Notes under the pieces: generated by a model | Databases searched by the model: none | What the model was told of the DNA's origin: nothing | What the model saw: the letters and a program-made list of their open reading frames with translations, nothing else | In this document: in pieces, positions 28,138 to 38,811 of the stretch | Position numbering within the stretch: position 1 is the first letter of the stretch | Layout: each line of letters begins with the position of its first letter | NCBI GenBank assembly: GCA_019448385.1 | Contig: JAGTXO010000006.1 | Span: forward strand, 1,302,001 to 1,366,000 | DNA from: Diacronema lutheri | Lineage: Eukaryota; Haptophyta; Pavlovophyceae; Pavlovales; Pavlovaceae | Reading direction: 5' to 3' | DNA: 64,000 nucleotides | Program-made: the position numbers and the translations under genes

Positions 28138-28540
28138 CGTTGGGCCGCCCGCGGAAACGGAGGTGAGCGTGTGGGAGCGGCGCGCGTCGGCGCGCGCGGC
28201 TGGCGTGCAGCACGGATAAGTCTTGTGTGGACTTCGCGGGGCGGATCCCGGTGCAGGGATTGCCGACGTAGGCCGCGAGCGCGAGCAGGGCGGGGATGAA
28301 GACGGATGATGGGGTTGGGGCCAAGGCCGCCGCACCCGCAGCTATCACGGTGGCAGCAACCGCCACGGTCAGTGCGAGGCTCGCGTGGCCGCTGCGCGGG
28401 CAGCTCGCCCGCCAGGTCCAGGAGGGCCGGCCTGCGGCCTCAGTGCCCAGCGTTGGGCATGTCAGCGTCTGCGTCTGCGGGCCCGCCACTGCGATGGCGC
28501 ATTGAGCCTGGCGCACCAAAACGCAATCGGTCCGCCGATC

Positions 28541-28562
28541 GGGGGGGGGGGGGGGGGGGGGG
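28541..28562 (-). repeat. G-run, 22 bases
   Basis: Uninterrupted. It lies in the same remnant and is a C-run on the reading strand. Confidence 0.9.
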
Positions 28563-29330
28563 CGAGGCGTGCGCGGGGGCTTGGGGTGGGCTCCGGGTGC
28601 CGGCGCTGTGCCAGCGGCGGGCTTGGTTGACGCCGTCTCGCCGGGGCCCTTGCGCCTTGCGGCGCGAGCGTCGCGGAGGGGCGTCGGCTGCGCTGGCTCC
28701 GCGTCGGCGGTGGCGTGGGGCAGGCTCTTGTGGAGGGCGGAGCGCTCGCGCACGAGTCGGTTGCCAAGGCGGGCTGTCTGCGTGCCGTTGGGCTGCGCTT
28801 GGGCAGGTAGGACCTGCGGCCTCGGGGGCGGGCGGGTTTTCGTGTTGGGCCAGGCGGCAACGCGCACCGGCCGTGTTCGCGGCCGGCAGGCGGACGTCCG
28901 CAGCGGGGCGGAGAATGCGGGTGAAGCGCTTGCACGGGCGCGGTTCGCACCTGGCGGCCAGGCGATCACGAACCGTTGGGTCGCCCGGCTGTTTGGTGGA
29001 GCCGAGGGCAGCAAGGATAGCGAGCTTGGCCGCCTCATCGGTGACGAGCGGCACTGTTGCCCAGCTCTGTACCTCGAAGCCCTGGATGTGCAGGCGTCGG
29101 GGAAGTTCCCGGCAGCGTCGCCTGCGTCCGTCGAGAGGCGGACCGAAGTCGCGCCCGTGCCCCCGTTGGCGACACCGAGCTCTCGCTCGTTCACACCGGC
29201 CCGCCGACGCGGGCGCGTGGTGCGCGCGCGTTGGGTGCGTGTCTGCCTCGAGCAGCGTGCCCAGTCGCAGTGTGGGCGCGTGTCCGTCTGCCTCAAAACG
29301 CCACGTGGAGGGGAAGGCGCGGGGCGGGCT

Positions 29331-30467
29331 CGCCGAGGAGGTGCCGCCGCTCGCTGCCACCCGGCGCGGGCTCGGGGCAGCCGTCTTCGGGTGCCGCGCT
29401 CTTCGCGCCATGCACGAACGTTCCGCCGCGCTCGCAGCGCGCGAGCGCACACACAGAGCGCGCGGCGACCCCGGCGGGGGCAGTGCGTCCCGGTGGCACT
29501 CGCGGGCGCGCGCCTGGCCTGGGCGCAGCTGGGCGCGTTGCCGCCCGCGCAGCGAGCCGCCCGCGCGCCTCGCCGCGCGCGCGCTTCGTCGCACGCGTGC
29601 GCCCTGCATGCACGCGCACAGCGCGCGGCGGCTCGGCGCAGTGCAAGGCAGAGCGTGCTGCAACGGTTGCGAGGGCGCGCACGCGCGGCGCGGCGCGCCC
29701 CTGTGTGGTCGCCTGCGCGCGGCGCGTGGTCCGGACGCAGCTCGGTGGCGTGATGCCGTTCGTGCAACACAGTGCGCGTGAGAGCCGCACGTGCACACCT
29801 GCAGTGCAACGCGGCATTGCGCGCGTTGCGTGGGCGGAGCGCGGCTGGATGTGCTTGAGGTCGCGCAGCATGCCGCGCGCCGCGCGCTGTGCGGCGCAGC
29901 GAGTCGGCCATGCCCCTGGTCCTCGTCTCCGGGGGGGGGGGGGGGGGGTGGTGGTGGCAACCAGGATCCGCCAGCGCGTGGTGGGCGCCGTCCAACTCCC
30001 AGCCAGGATGCGCCCCGTTCTTCCCCGACACTCTCCGTCCAAACCCGCCGCCCAGCCTGCCGCCGCACCCGCCGCCAACGCCGCCGCGCACCCATCCGCC
30101 GAGCTCACCTCGCGCGCGCTCGCGCTCACGCTGCGCGACGAGGCTGCGCAGGCCGGCGCGCGGCCGTGCAGAGCAGCGCAGGCCGGCGCGCGGCCGCGCG
30201 CGCGCGCTCACGTTGCGGCCGCGCAGCGAGCTTTCGCCGCGTCGCAGCCCCTCCGAGCAGCCACGATGCACGCCCCCGGAGGACGTTGGCCGCGCTCGGA
30301 GGCCGCGCTCGGGCGCGCAAAGAGAGGCGGCGCGGGCAAACGAGTAGGCTCGGCGCGCTGGCGGGTCCTGGTTGTGGGAGAGCGGGGCATTCTCCAGGGC
30401 ATCATGTAAATTCTCCCAAGTATCATCCGGGCCGCCATCCGGACACTGACGTGCCCACAGTCTGCAG
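29331..30467. other. Gene-free GC-rich stretch before the giant ORFs
   Basis: All frames are open and Arg/Ala-rich; none is convincing. It holds an 18-G run at 29931-29948, and the direct repeat GCAGGCCGGCGCGCGGCCG occurs twice (about 30148 and 30179). The last 60 bp (ATGTAAATTCTCCCAAGTATC, 30403-30423) is relatively A/T-rich and may hold the promoter of the next gene. Confidence 0.45.
29931..29948. repeat. G-run, 18 bases
   Basis: Uninterrupted, preceded by CCTCGTCTCC, the same lead-in as the intronic C-run at 27525. Confidence 0.9.
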
Positions 30468-33400
30468 ATGGAGGACTCCGTGAAGGACGCTTTGCCCGGC
30501 GGGCGGGGCGGCTCGGACAGTTTCTCGCTGGCCCTCAGCACCATTCTGTCGCCGGGAGATACCCACCCCCACGTGGTCCCATCCACTTGCCTCATCGCCC
30601 TGCTGCGTTACGCGGATTTCGGCACGAGCAGGGTTAGGGTGGGCGACACGGGGTGCTCGCAGCATGCGCTCAAGGTGGCGCTGCGCAACCTGCGCAAAGC
30701 ATGCGCGGATGCGGACCGGTTTGGGCAGGTGCTCGTGGTCGTGCTACCGCTCTGCCTCCGCGCGTCCAGCGGCCTCGTGCACTGGACGGCGGCGTACCTG
30801 CTCCTCGCGCCGCCCGCGCAGCGCGGCGCGCCGCCCGGCGCCGCGCTCGCCCTGCTCGCCGATTCGCGCACCTTGGGCAACGGCGAATCGGCGTACGCCA
30901 CGGCGGCCGGCGTGCTCATCAAGAAGCTTGCGCAGCGCATCGGCAGAACAGCGCCGCCCATCGATGCCTTCAAGGCGCCCCCGCAGAGTGGGGCCGCGTG
31001 TTGCTTCGCCGCGGCAACAGTCGCGGCCGAGGTCGTGGCGAGCGCATCGACGCTCTACGGCCGCCGCGCGAGTGTCCTTGTCGACATCAAGAAGGCTTTG
31101 GACGCGCGCCTCGCGCGCCTCACGACGGCCGCGTACGAGGAGACCCGCGCGCGCACGCTCCGCGCCGCCATCGGCGCTCTGCTCGGCGACCGCGCCAGGC
31201 GCTTCGGCCCGTTCACCCGCGAGGCCGCGCGGCTCGCCGAGGCCGCGCGGCTCGCCGAGGCGTGCGATGCCAGTGTCGGCGGATCCGCGCCCGACGGGCT
31301 GCTGCAGGCCGTCGAGGCGGCGCTGCGCGCGCCCGACGACCGCATCGCACGCACGGCCGCGCTCGACGCGCTCACGGGCGCTGCAGGCCGCGCGCTGTCG
31401 ACGGCGGCCAGGCCGCGCGGCGCGGCGGCGCCAAGGCCGCCGTCGCGAGCGCCACCGCCGCGTGCGCCGCAGCGGCGCGCCGCCTCGGCGTGGGGGCCCC
31501 GACCATTCAGCAGCCTCGGCGGGGGCGAGGGCGACGGGGACGATGGCGACGCCACCACCGCTGACGACGGGGAGGGCGCGGAGGACGGGGACGACGACCC
31601 CGCGGGCGCGGCGGCTGCGGCGGTGGCGACGGGCACGGCGGCGACGAGCGCGGTGGCGGCGGGCGCGGCGCCAACCTCGCCGGCGGCGGCGGACGGCGGT
31701 GGCTCGGCGCCGCTCGAACGCCGCTGCGTCTACACTGCGCCTGATGAGGGCGACGCGGACGCGCGCGTGTACGACGCCAAGGACCCCGAGCAGCTAAAAG
31801 CGGGCAGGGCGCGGCTACGGGCGAACAGCGGGCGCGCGCCCGCCGTGGTCGACACGCTTTTCGCGCACGCGACGGGCACGATCGTCACGCGGCAGCGCAC
31901 GGAGGGCGTGACCGGCGCGGGCATGCACCACCTCGCCGCCCCGACGCAGGGCGCGGGGTACGGTGCCGTCGTGCGGGCCGAGCTGGGCGAGCCCGGCTTC
32001 GCGGGGACGACATGGCACATGACGTCGGGCGTGGAGAACCAGCCGCGCGCGGTACGAGCGGCCGCGCGCGCGTACGCGCACGACGGCTGGGGCGGCGTGT
32101 ACAATGCGCACGAGGACTTTGCCGCCTTCGAGGGCTTGCCGCGGCTCGCCGCGCCCGAATCGCTCGCGGCCATCGCCGGCGGGTCGGCGGACGCGGTGTT
32201 CTGCTGGCGGTCCGGCCGGTCCGTCATCGGCGAGGTGACGACGGTTCACTTCAATGGCGACCGCGCCGCCGCCATCGACCACGCGCGGGCGCTGCGCGTC
32301 AGGCCCGATTGGCGCTCGCAGCCCAGGATCTACGAGGCGGCGTGCGGCGCGGAGGGCACGGTGCTGCTCGTGTGGGTCGTGCCCGACCGTCACAAGAACC
32401 CGCGGCTGGACTGGGCGCCGATTCTCGTCGTGATCCACCTGCCCGCCGACCCCGACTGGCTCGCGCGCGCCACGCCGGCGATCGCGAAGGCGCGGCGCGA
32501 GGTCGAGGACGGACGCGCGCGCGCGGAGGCGCGCGGCGTGCCGCAGCACCTCGCCTACACGCTGAGCCCACGCTTCCGAGGCACCGCGCCGCGCGGAGCC
32601 GCGCGCGTGCCGCCGCGCCTCGGCGCGAGCGACGCGCGCGAGGCGCGCGCGCTCGCGGCGCTCGAGCCGGCGCTCATGTTCGCGCCGGCCTGGCGGCGCG
32701 CGGTGCGCGCGGCGAGCCGCGCCCCCGGCAGTGGCGCCGCGGCCGTCGAGCGCGCGCTCGCGCGCCTGCACAACGCGCTCGAGCCCGATGACGAGAGCGC
32801 GCCCGAGTCGACGCGCGTCGCGCCGCTCGCCGCCGCGCTCGAGCAGTCGGCGGGCTGGCCGGCGGGCACGGCGCGCATGGCGGCAAGCGTGACCAAGGGC
32901 CCCGGCGTCGGAGATGGCGCAGGTGGCGACGAAGTGACCAAAGTGGAGGAAACGGCGAAGACGAGCGGCGACGGCTGCACCGGCACGCCTCCTCTGCGCC
33001 CGGCCGCGCGCGCGGCCGGCGCGGCGGACGACGGAGGGGCGGCGGTCGTGGCGGGCGTCGAGGGCGAGCGCGACGCACTCGCCAAGACGGGTGCCGGCGG
33101 CTGCGACGACGACGCTCGCGAGCCGCTGTCGGCCGGCAAGCCCGGCGCACTCGCCGCCGCGGCGACCGTCGGGGGTCTCGGCGAGCTCGTCGGCAGCCTA
33201 TGCGCGTGGCTGGCGCGCGGCGCGGCTGGCGGCGCCATCGCGGCCATCTCCCCCGGGACGGCCGCGCGCGGAGCAAACGGCACGCCGCAGCGCGCCGAGC
33301 CGCCGGCCGCCGGCGATCCCGTCGCTCCGCACGCGCGCGTCGCCGCTGCGGCGCCCTTGGCGGGCAGCGCGGCGGCGCCGTCGTCGGCCGCGCGCGACGC

Positions 33401-34487
33401 GCAGCGCGGCGTCGCGGGATTCGACGCGGCCGCGCACGCGCACGCGCGCGACGGCAGGCGGGCGGCACGGCGGATGCGCGAGCAGGAGGGGGCGGTGCAC
33501 AGGGCCTTCCGCATGTCCCTCTGGCGCGACGCGACGTTTGTCGAGTTCGTTGAGAAGCTGCGCCCCGACGGCGGCGCGCAGCTGCTCGCGCGCGAGCCCA
33601 CGCGGCGCGCGGCGGCGGTGCTGTGCGAGCTCGCGCGCGGCCGCGACGGCGCGAGCGGCGCGGCCGGGCTGCTGCACGAGATGAGAGCCGCCGATGCGCG
33701 CGCGCGCGAGGCCGCCAAAGCGGCGGAGGCAGCGCAGCTTGCGCACGGGACGCTGCGCATCGTGGCAACCGTGGCGCTGGGCGGTGCGGTCTTCGCCGGC
33801 ATGTCAGCGCTGGTCGTTGCTTGCGCGGCGCGCACGGCGACCGGTGCGCTTTTTGGGGCCCGCCGCCCGCGGGCGGCCGCGCGCGGAGCCGACGACGCGC
33901 TCGGCACGCTGCAGCGCGCCAAGCCGCCGCCCGCCGACAAGGGCAAGCGCAGGCGCGCCAGAGCCAACGACGACCCCGTCGACGCGGCGCGCAAGGCCGT
34001 GGGCAAGGCGGAGGGCAACTGCCGCAAGGCAGCCCGCCGGCTGCACCTCGCTGCACTGGGCGAGGAGGAGGCGCAGCAGCGCGTGCTCGACGCCGAGGCG
34101 GCGGAGCAGCTGGCGCGCTCGCGCGAGCCGGCCGGCGGCTGGGTAGGCAGCGCGCGCGCGCGCGCGCGCGCGCGCCCCGCCGCGCGCGCGCCCGTCGATT
34201 GGCGTGCGCGCAGCGCAGAACGGCGCGCCAGCTCCGTCACCTGCGCGCCGCCGCGCCCGTGCCCCTCGCGCGCAGGGGCGCCCTGCGGACCTGCGGCTGC
34301 AACAGGCGCACTTTGGCATGCGCGAAGATGCCGACGCGGAAGTGCGCCGCGCGCACGAGGCGCTGCGCCGGGCGAGACAGGGTGTGGCGTGCGCCAAGGC
34401 CAGCGTGCGGCAGATGGAGGCGGCGTTGCTCAACGCGACGCGCTGCGCCACCGCGGTGCTCGCGCCGCGTGGCGTGCCGGAGGGTGA
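30468..34487 (+). CDS. Giant ORF 1: Ulp1-like protease, PD-(D/E)XK-like domain, membrane helix
   Basis: ATG at 30468 (MEDSVKDALPGGRGGSDSFS). Residues about 40-190 have the C48/Ulp1 signature order: His105 in LVHWTAAYLLLAP, Asp132 in LLADSRTLG, Gln173 and Cys178/179 in APPQSGAACCFAAAT. A disordered acidic linker (GGGEGDGDDGDATTADDGEG) follows. Around 31,850-32,560 a conserved-looking region includes MHHLAAPTQGAGYGAVVRAE, TTWHMTSGVENQPRAV and ADAVFCWRSGRSVIGEVTTV, whose D...(E)-x-T spacing fits a PD-(D/E)XK nuclease; this is tentative. After long linkers comes one hydrophobic helix (VALGGAVFAGMSALVVACAA) and a Lys-rich coiled coil (AVGKAEGNCRKAARRLHLAA, EEEAQQRVLDAEAAEQLARS). Past about 34,140 the frame turns Arg-rich and probably is not coding, because the next giant ORF takes over within 200 bp in another frame. 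Confidence 0.7.
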   Translation: MEDSVKDALPGGRGGSDSFSLALSTILSPGDTHPHVVPSTCLIALLRYADFGTSRVRVGDTGCSQHALKVALRNLRKACADADRFGQVLVVVLPLCLRASSGLVHWTAAYLLLAPPAQRGAPPGAALALLADSRTLGNGESAYATAAGVLIKKLAQRIGRTAPPIDAFKAPPQSGAACCFAAATVAAEVVASASTLYGRRASVLVDIKKALDARLARLTTAAYEETRARTLRAAIGALLGDRARRFGPFTREAARLAEAARLAEACDASVGGSAPDGLLQAVEAALRAPDDRIARTAALDALTGAAGRALSTAARPRGAAAPRPPSRAPPPRAPQRRAASAWGPRPFSSLGGGEGDGDDGDATTADDGEGAEDGDDDPAGAAAAAVATGTAATSAVAAGAAPTSPAAADGGGSAPLERRCVYTAPDEGDADARVYDAKDPEQLKAGRARLRANSGRAPAVVDTLFAHATGTIVTRQRTEGVTGAGMHHLAAPTQGAGYGAVVRAELGEPGFAGTTWHMTSGVENQPRAVRAAARAYAHDGWGGVYNAHEDFAAFEGLPRLAAPESLAAIAGGSADAVFCWRSGRSVIGEVTTVHFNGDRAAAIDHARALRVRPDWRSQPRIYEAACGAEGTVLLVWVVPDRHKNPRLDWAPILVVIHLPADPDWLARATPAIAKARREVEDGRARAEARGVPQHLAYTLSPRFRGTAPRGAARVPPRLGASDAREARALAALEPALMFAPAWRRAVRAASRAPGSGAAAVERALARLHNALEPDDESAPESTRVAPLAAALEQSAGWPAGTARMAASVTKGPGVGDGAGGDEVTKVEETAKTSGDGCTGTPPLRPAARAAGAADDGGAAVVAGVEGERDALAKTGAGGCDDDAREPLSAGKPGALAAAATVGGLGELVGSLCAWLARGAAGGAIAAISPGTAARGANGTPQRAEPPAAGDPVAPHARVAAAAPLAGSAAAPSSAARDAQRGVAGFDAAAHAHARDGRRAARRMREQEGAVHRAFRMSLWRDATFVEFVEKLRPDGGAQLLAREPTRRAAAVLCELARGRDGASGAAGLLHEMRAADARAREAAKAAEAAQLAHGTLRIVATVALGGAVFAGMSALVVACAARTATGALFGARRPRAAARGADDALGTLQRAKPPPADKGKRRRARANDDPVDAARKAVGKAEGNCRKAARRLHLAALGEEEAQQRVLDAEAAEQLARSREPAGGWVGSARARARARPAARAPVDWRARSAERRASSVTCAPPRPCPSRAGAPCGPAAATGALWHARRCRRGSAPRARGAAPGETGCGVRQGQRAADGGGVAQRDALRHRGARAAWRAGG

Positions 34488-37400
34488 CGAGCAGGCCGCG
34501 GCGAGAGAGCAGGCGGCGCTGGACCGGGAGGCGCCGCCGGCCGCGCAACGCGCGGCGCCGACGGCGCGCTCGCCCTCGGAGCCGCCGTCCGAGTGGGGCC
34601 CGCCAGCGGTCGGCCGGCGCCCGACGCCGCGTGCACTGTCGCACGCCGCGGGTCGCGGGGACGACAACCCGTTTGCGCCGCTCGCAACCGTCAGCGGCGA
34701 TTGGTCGCCCACGCCGAGCTCGCGCTCGCCGTCCTCGCCGCCGCGGCAGCCGCCGTCCGACCGCCGCAGCGCGCAGCGTCGCAGCGCGCGCGCGCGGCCG
34801 CCGAGGCCGACCGTTTCGCCCGAGGACGCGCTCGCAGCCGAGCGCCAGGCGCGCGCGCTGTCGGAGCAGGCGGAGCAGAGGCGCGCCAAAAAGGCCGCCG
34901 CCAAGGCCGCGCGCCGCGCCGCGCGCGCCGCCGACAAGCGGACGGCGCGCGTCGTCCACGCGTGCGTAAGCGCCGCCTTGCGGCGCGTCTGCACGAGCGT
35001 CGCCACGGGCACGCCGCTCGCCGTGCTCCGCGAGCGCGCCGAGGGGCCGCGCGCGCCGAAGCCCGCGCCCGCGCCGCCACGCCGCGCAGCGGACGGCGGC
35101 CGCGCGCTCCGCCACGCGCGCCGTGCGGCCGCCGCGGCGGCGGAGCGCGAGGCGGCGGTGGCGGCCGACGCCGACGAGCGGTTCGAGCGGCAGCCCTCCG
35201 CCGCCCGGTTCGACGGCGGCGATGGCGGCGGAGGCGGCCACGTCGAGGCGAGCGCGCGACCGCGCGCCGGCGAGGCCGGCGAGGCTGGCGCGCACGGCGC
35301 GCCTGGCGCAGCGGGGACCCCGGCGGCGTCGCTCGCGTCGCGCAGCCCGTGTGATGCGCGCCGCACGGCACGCCTCCCGCACGCACGCGCCGCAGCCACC
35401 TGCGCACGCAACGGCGGCTGGGGTGGCAACGTCGGCGGCGACGTGTGCGGCGGTTGTTTCGGCGGCGGCGGCGTCCGTCGCGACGCCTGCGGCGGCGGCG
35501 ACGCCACCTGCGGCTGCGGCGATGGCGGCGTCGGTGCTGGCGCTGGCGAGGCCCCTGCACACGGTGCGCCGGCGCGCGCGACGGCGTCGCGCTTGCTGCG
35601 CTTGCTCGGCGCGCCACGCGCCGTGCTCGGTGCGATGGCGCACGCCGCGGCCGTGTTGGCGCGCGGCGTGGCCGCAGCCGTCGCTGGCGTGCGCGCCGCC
35701 GCGCGCGCCGTGCGGCGCGCGCGCCGCCGAGCGCCTCGCGCGCGCCGCACGGCTGCGCGGCGGGCTCGCGGCCCGCCGATGCGCGACGTCGACGGCGCCC
35801 TGCGGCCCTCGCCGTCCTGGTTGCGCACACGCCTCGTCTGCGGCCGGCGCCTCGCGCCTCTGCGCCGCGCGGGCGCGCGCCCGCCGCCCGCACACGCCGC
35901 GCCGAGTTCCCGCGCGCGCGCTGCGCAACCCGACAGCGACGCGCCGGCGTGCGCGCCGCGGCGCTCGGCGCCTGTCGGTGCGCCGCCGCGCGCGCGTGGC
36001 CTGCGCGCGGCGCGCGCACGGCGCTTCCTCGACGTCGCCGGCCGCGCGGCGCGGAGCGCGCGCCTCGGCGCGCGCATCACGCGCCAGCGCACGCCGGGTT
36101 CGCCATCGGAGCCCTGCACGGCCGAGAGCGGCGACGGCGCGGGCGCCGGCGGCGTCGGCGCGGCGGCGCCTGGCGCGGCGACGATGCGCGCCACCGGCGC
36201 GCGCGCAGCGCGCGCTGCGGCGGCGGCGGTCGGTGGCGCCTCGCGTCTCGCGCGCCGCGCGATGGCAAGCGCCGCCGCCGCTGCCACCTCCATCGCCGGC
36301 GCTGCCGCCTCCACCGTCGCCGCCGCCGCCGTTGCCATCGGCGCGGCCGTCACGTCACCGGCGTTCGCCGCGGCGCGCGGCATGGCGGCCGCATGCGTCG
36401 CTGCCTGCGCCCGCCCCACCGCCGCGCAGGCGGCCGCGTCGCGCGCGCTCGGCGCGCTCTTCGTGCTCGTCGACGCGGCCGACGCGGCGGGCGACAGCGA
36501 CGCCGCGCTCGGCGCGCTCGCGGCCGCGGTCGACGCGACGGAGCTGCGCCCGCCGCCGGCCTTTTGGCGCGCGGGCCGCGCCGCGGCGTACGCACCGCGT
36601 CCGCCGCCCCTCGACTCGGCGCGGCCGCGCTACAACCGGCGCGCGCGCGCACCTAGCCCTCCCGTCGCGGCCGCGCGGCGCAATCTCGCGCGCGCGGTGC
36701 GCGAGCTCACGCGCGCCGCGCGCGCTGAGCGCGAGCGCGCGCCGGCGCCGCGCGGCGCGCGCGGCGGCGTGCTCCACGCGCTGCGCGCGTCGCTCCCCGT
36801 GCACGCGCGTGCCGCGCTCGGCACGGACGCGGAGCTGCGCGCGGACATCGCCGCGTTCGCGCGCGCGCGCCGCGAGCTGCACAGCCTCACCGACGCCGAG
36901 GTGGCGGCGCTCGCGCGCCCGGACGGGCCGCCGCTGCCCGTGCGGCTCGCGTGCACGGCGGTCGCGCGCGCGCGCGGCGTGACCGTGCTGCTCGACATCG
37001 TGCCGCGCGGCGGCGGCGCGCCCGAGCGGCTCGTGTGCCGCGCCCGTCGCCGCGGCGCCGCCACGCGCACGCCACGGCCGACAGCCGCCGTTATCGCGCG
37101 CGCGCCTTGCATAGCGGCGCGCGTTGGCCACACTGAGCCGGCGCGCGCGTGCGCGGGCGGATCGATCGGGGTCGCGCGCCTCCGTTCAGCGCGCCGCCGC
37201 TCTTGGCGTGGGGCGCGGCTCGACGTGCACACCCGCGAGCGGCTGGCCACACCGGTGCCAGGCCACGTCGTGGCCTGCGCCGCCGCCTCGGCCATCGGCG
37301 CGTGCGTCGCTCGCGCGCGGCTTGGGCTTGCACGGCTGGCGCGCGCGTGGCCCTGCGCCTCCGCTCCACTGGCCACTGCTGCTGTCGCCTTCGCGCCTGC

Positions 37401-38723
37401 CGCCGACGGTGTTTTCTGCGCCCCGCTGGGCGCTCCTGCATCCGCCTTCGCGCCTGCCGCCGACGGTGTTTTCCCCGCCGCACTAGCCGCTGCTGCATCC
37501 GCCTTCGCGCCTGCCGCCGATTTTCCCGCCCCACTAGTTGCTCCTGCACTCGCCTCCGCGCCAGCCACCGACGGCGTTTTCCCCGCCCCACTAGTCGCTG
37601 CCGCTGTCGCGTCCGCGCCTGCCGCCGCGGGCGTGTCTTCCGCCCCACCAGCCATCGCCGCCGCGCCCGCCGCCAACGTGCGCACCGCCAACGTGCCCGT
37701 TGCCAACGAGGCTACCGCCACCGAACCAGCCGCCCTTGAGCTTCCCCTCCAACCCGCCAACTCGGCGCTGCTGGCGTGGGCGGGCGACGCGGCTGCGCGC
37801 CGGCTGGCCTCCGCCGCCGCGAGCGCCGGCCTCCCGCAGGCAGAGGTGGAGCGCATCGCCAGCGGCGACATGCTCGCCTCAACCGTCGACGCGTGCTGCG
37901 AGGTCGTGCTGCGCGTGCACGGGCAGGCCGGCGGCGGGCATGTCTGCCACGTGCCGCTCGCCGCGCAACCCGCGGTGTTCCAGGACGGCGCCGAGCGCGC
38001 CGCGCTGCTGCACCGCCTGCGCAGCGAGGCGACAACGCAGGCTGTCATCGGCGTGTGGAGCCCGTCGGACGAGCGCGGCGGCGCGGGCAGTGACGACGGC
38101 GCGCAGCTCGCCTCCGGCCATTTCACCGCGTTGCGCCTTGTGCGCGTCGCGCGCGCGGGCGAGCATCGCTACGACGCGGTGCTCGTCGACACGCTCGCGT
38201 CGCCCTGCAGGCAGGCGCTCATGCTCGCCAAGGCGATAACTGCCACGCTGCACGCGGCGGGTCTCGACATTTCGCGCGTGCGCCGCGCGCTGCTGCTCAA
38301 CGAGGCGGCGCAGCGTGGCGCGACGTGCGGCCTCGCGATAGTGGGCGCGCTCAACGACGCGCTCGCCGCGGCGGGCTGCTCGTCCGCGCCGCGCACGTTC
38401 AGCGTGGCGGACATGTACGCTGTCGGCGAGCGCCTCCGCGTCGCGCTGACCGGCGCGGCCAGCGATCGTGCGCCGGGCGGCGTCTGCGCGGTCACGAGCG
38501 CGGTGCGTGGCGGGGGCAGCCCCGATCGCGCCGAAACGCCGCCGCAGACGCGCGGCGCCAAGGCCGCCGCTGGCGTCACCGCCGCCGCCACCGCCGCCGC
38601 CACGCCGCCGCCGCCCGCGCTGGGCGCCGCCGCCGCCGCCACCGCCGCCGCCGCCGCTGCTGCCGCCGCCGTGGCCGCGCCGCCACCGCCGCCACCGCCG
38701 CCGCCGGCCGGCGACGAGGGCGA

Positions 38724-38811
<88 letters not shown>

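Larger units (their letters stand above)
27765..29330 (-). mobile_element. LINE (non-LTR) 5' remnant with NPGP motif
   Basis: Minus strand. The peptide RGEAFNPGPARSDCL (codons 27988-28014) followed by TRASANLGGMVDPERKAALL and AVLVRRKYVILLL is the layout seen at the start of the endonuclease (APE) domain in many protist LINEs: a GEA-NPGP segment, then the SANV-G strand, then a Lys/Arg helix and the IILLQE strand. The QE of the last strand is replaced here and the frame changes shortly after. Upstream (28,990-29,110) VPLVTDEAAKLAILAALGST also looks like ORF sequence. No reverse transcriptase is present, so the 3' part is missing. Two G/C runs interrupt it (28103 and 28541). Decayed. Confidence 0.45.

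Noticed and set aside
28440-30095. 551-codon minus-strand protein
   Set aside because: Only short segments look coding, and the frame runs through two G-runs. Treated as LINE remnant and unassigned sequence.
34145-34320. Frameshift between giant ORFs 1 and 2
   Set aside because: GT and AG sites flank a GC-dinucleotide stretch of intron length, so an intron is at least as likely. I kept the two frames as separate features.
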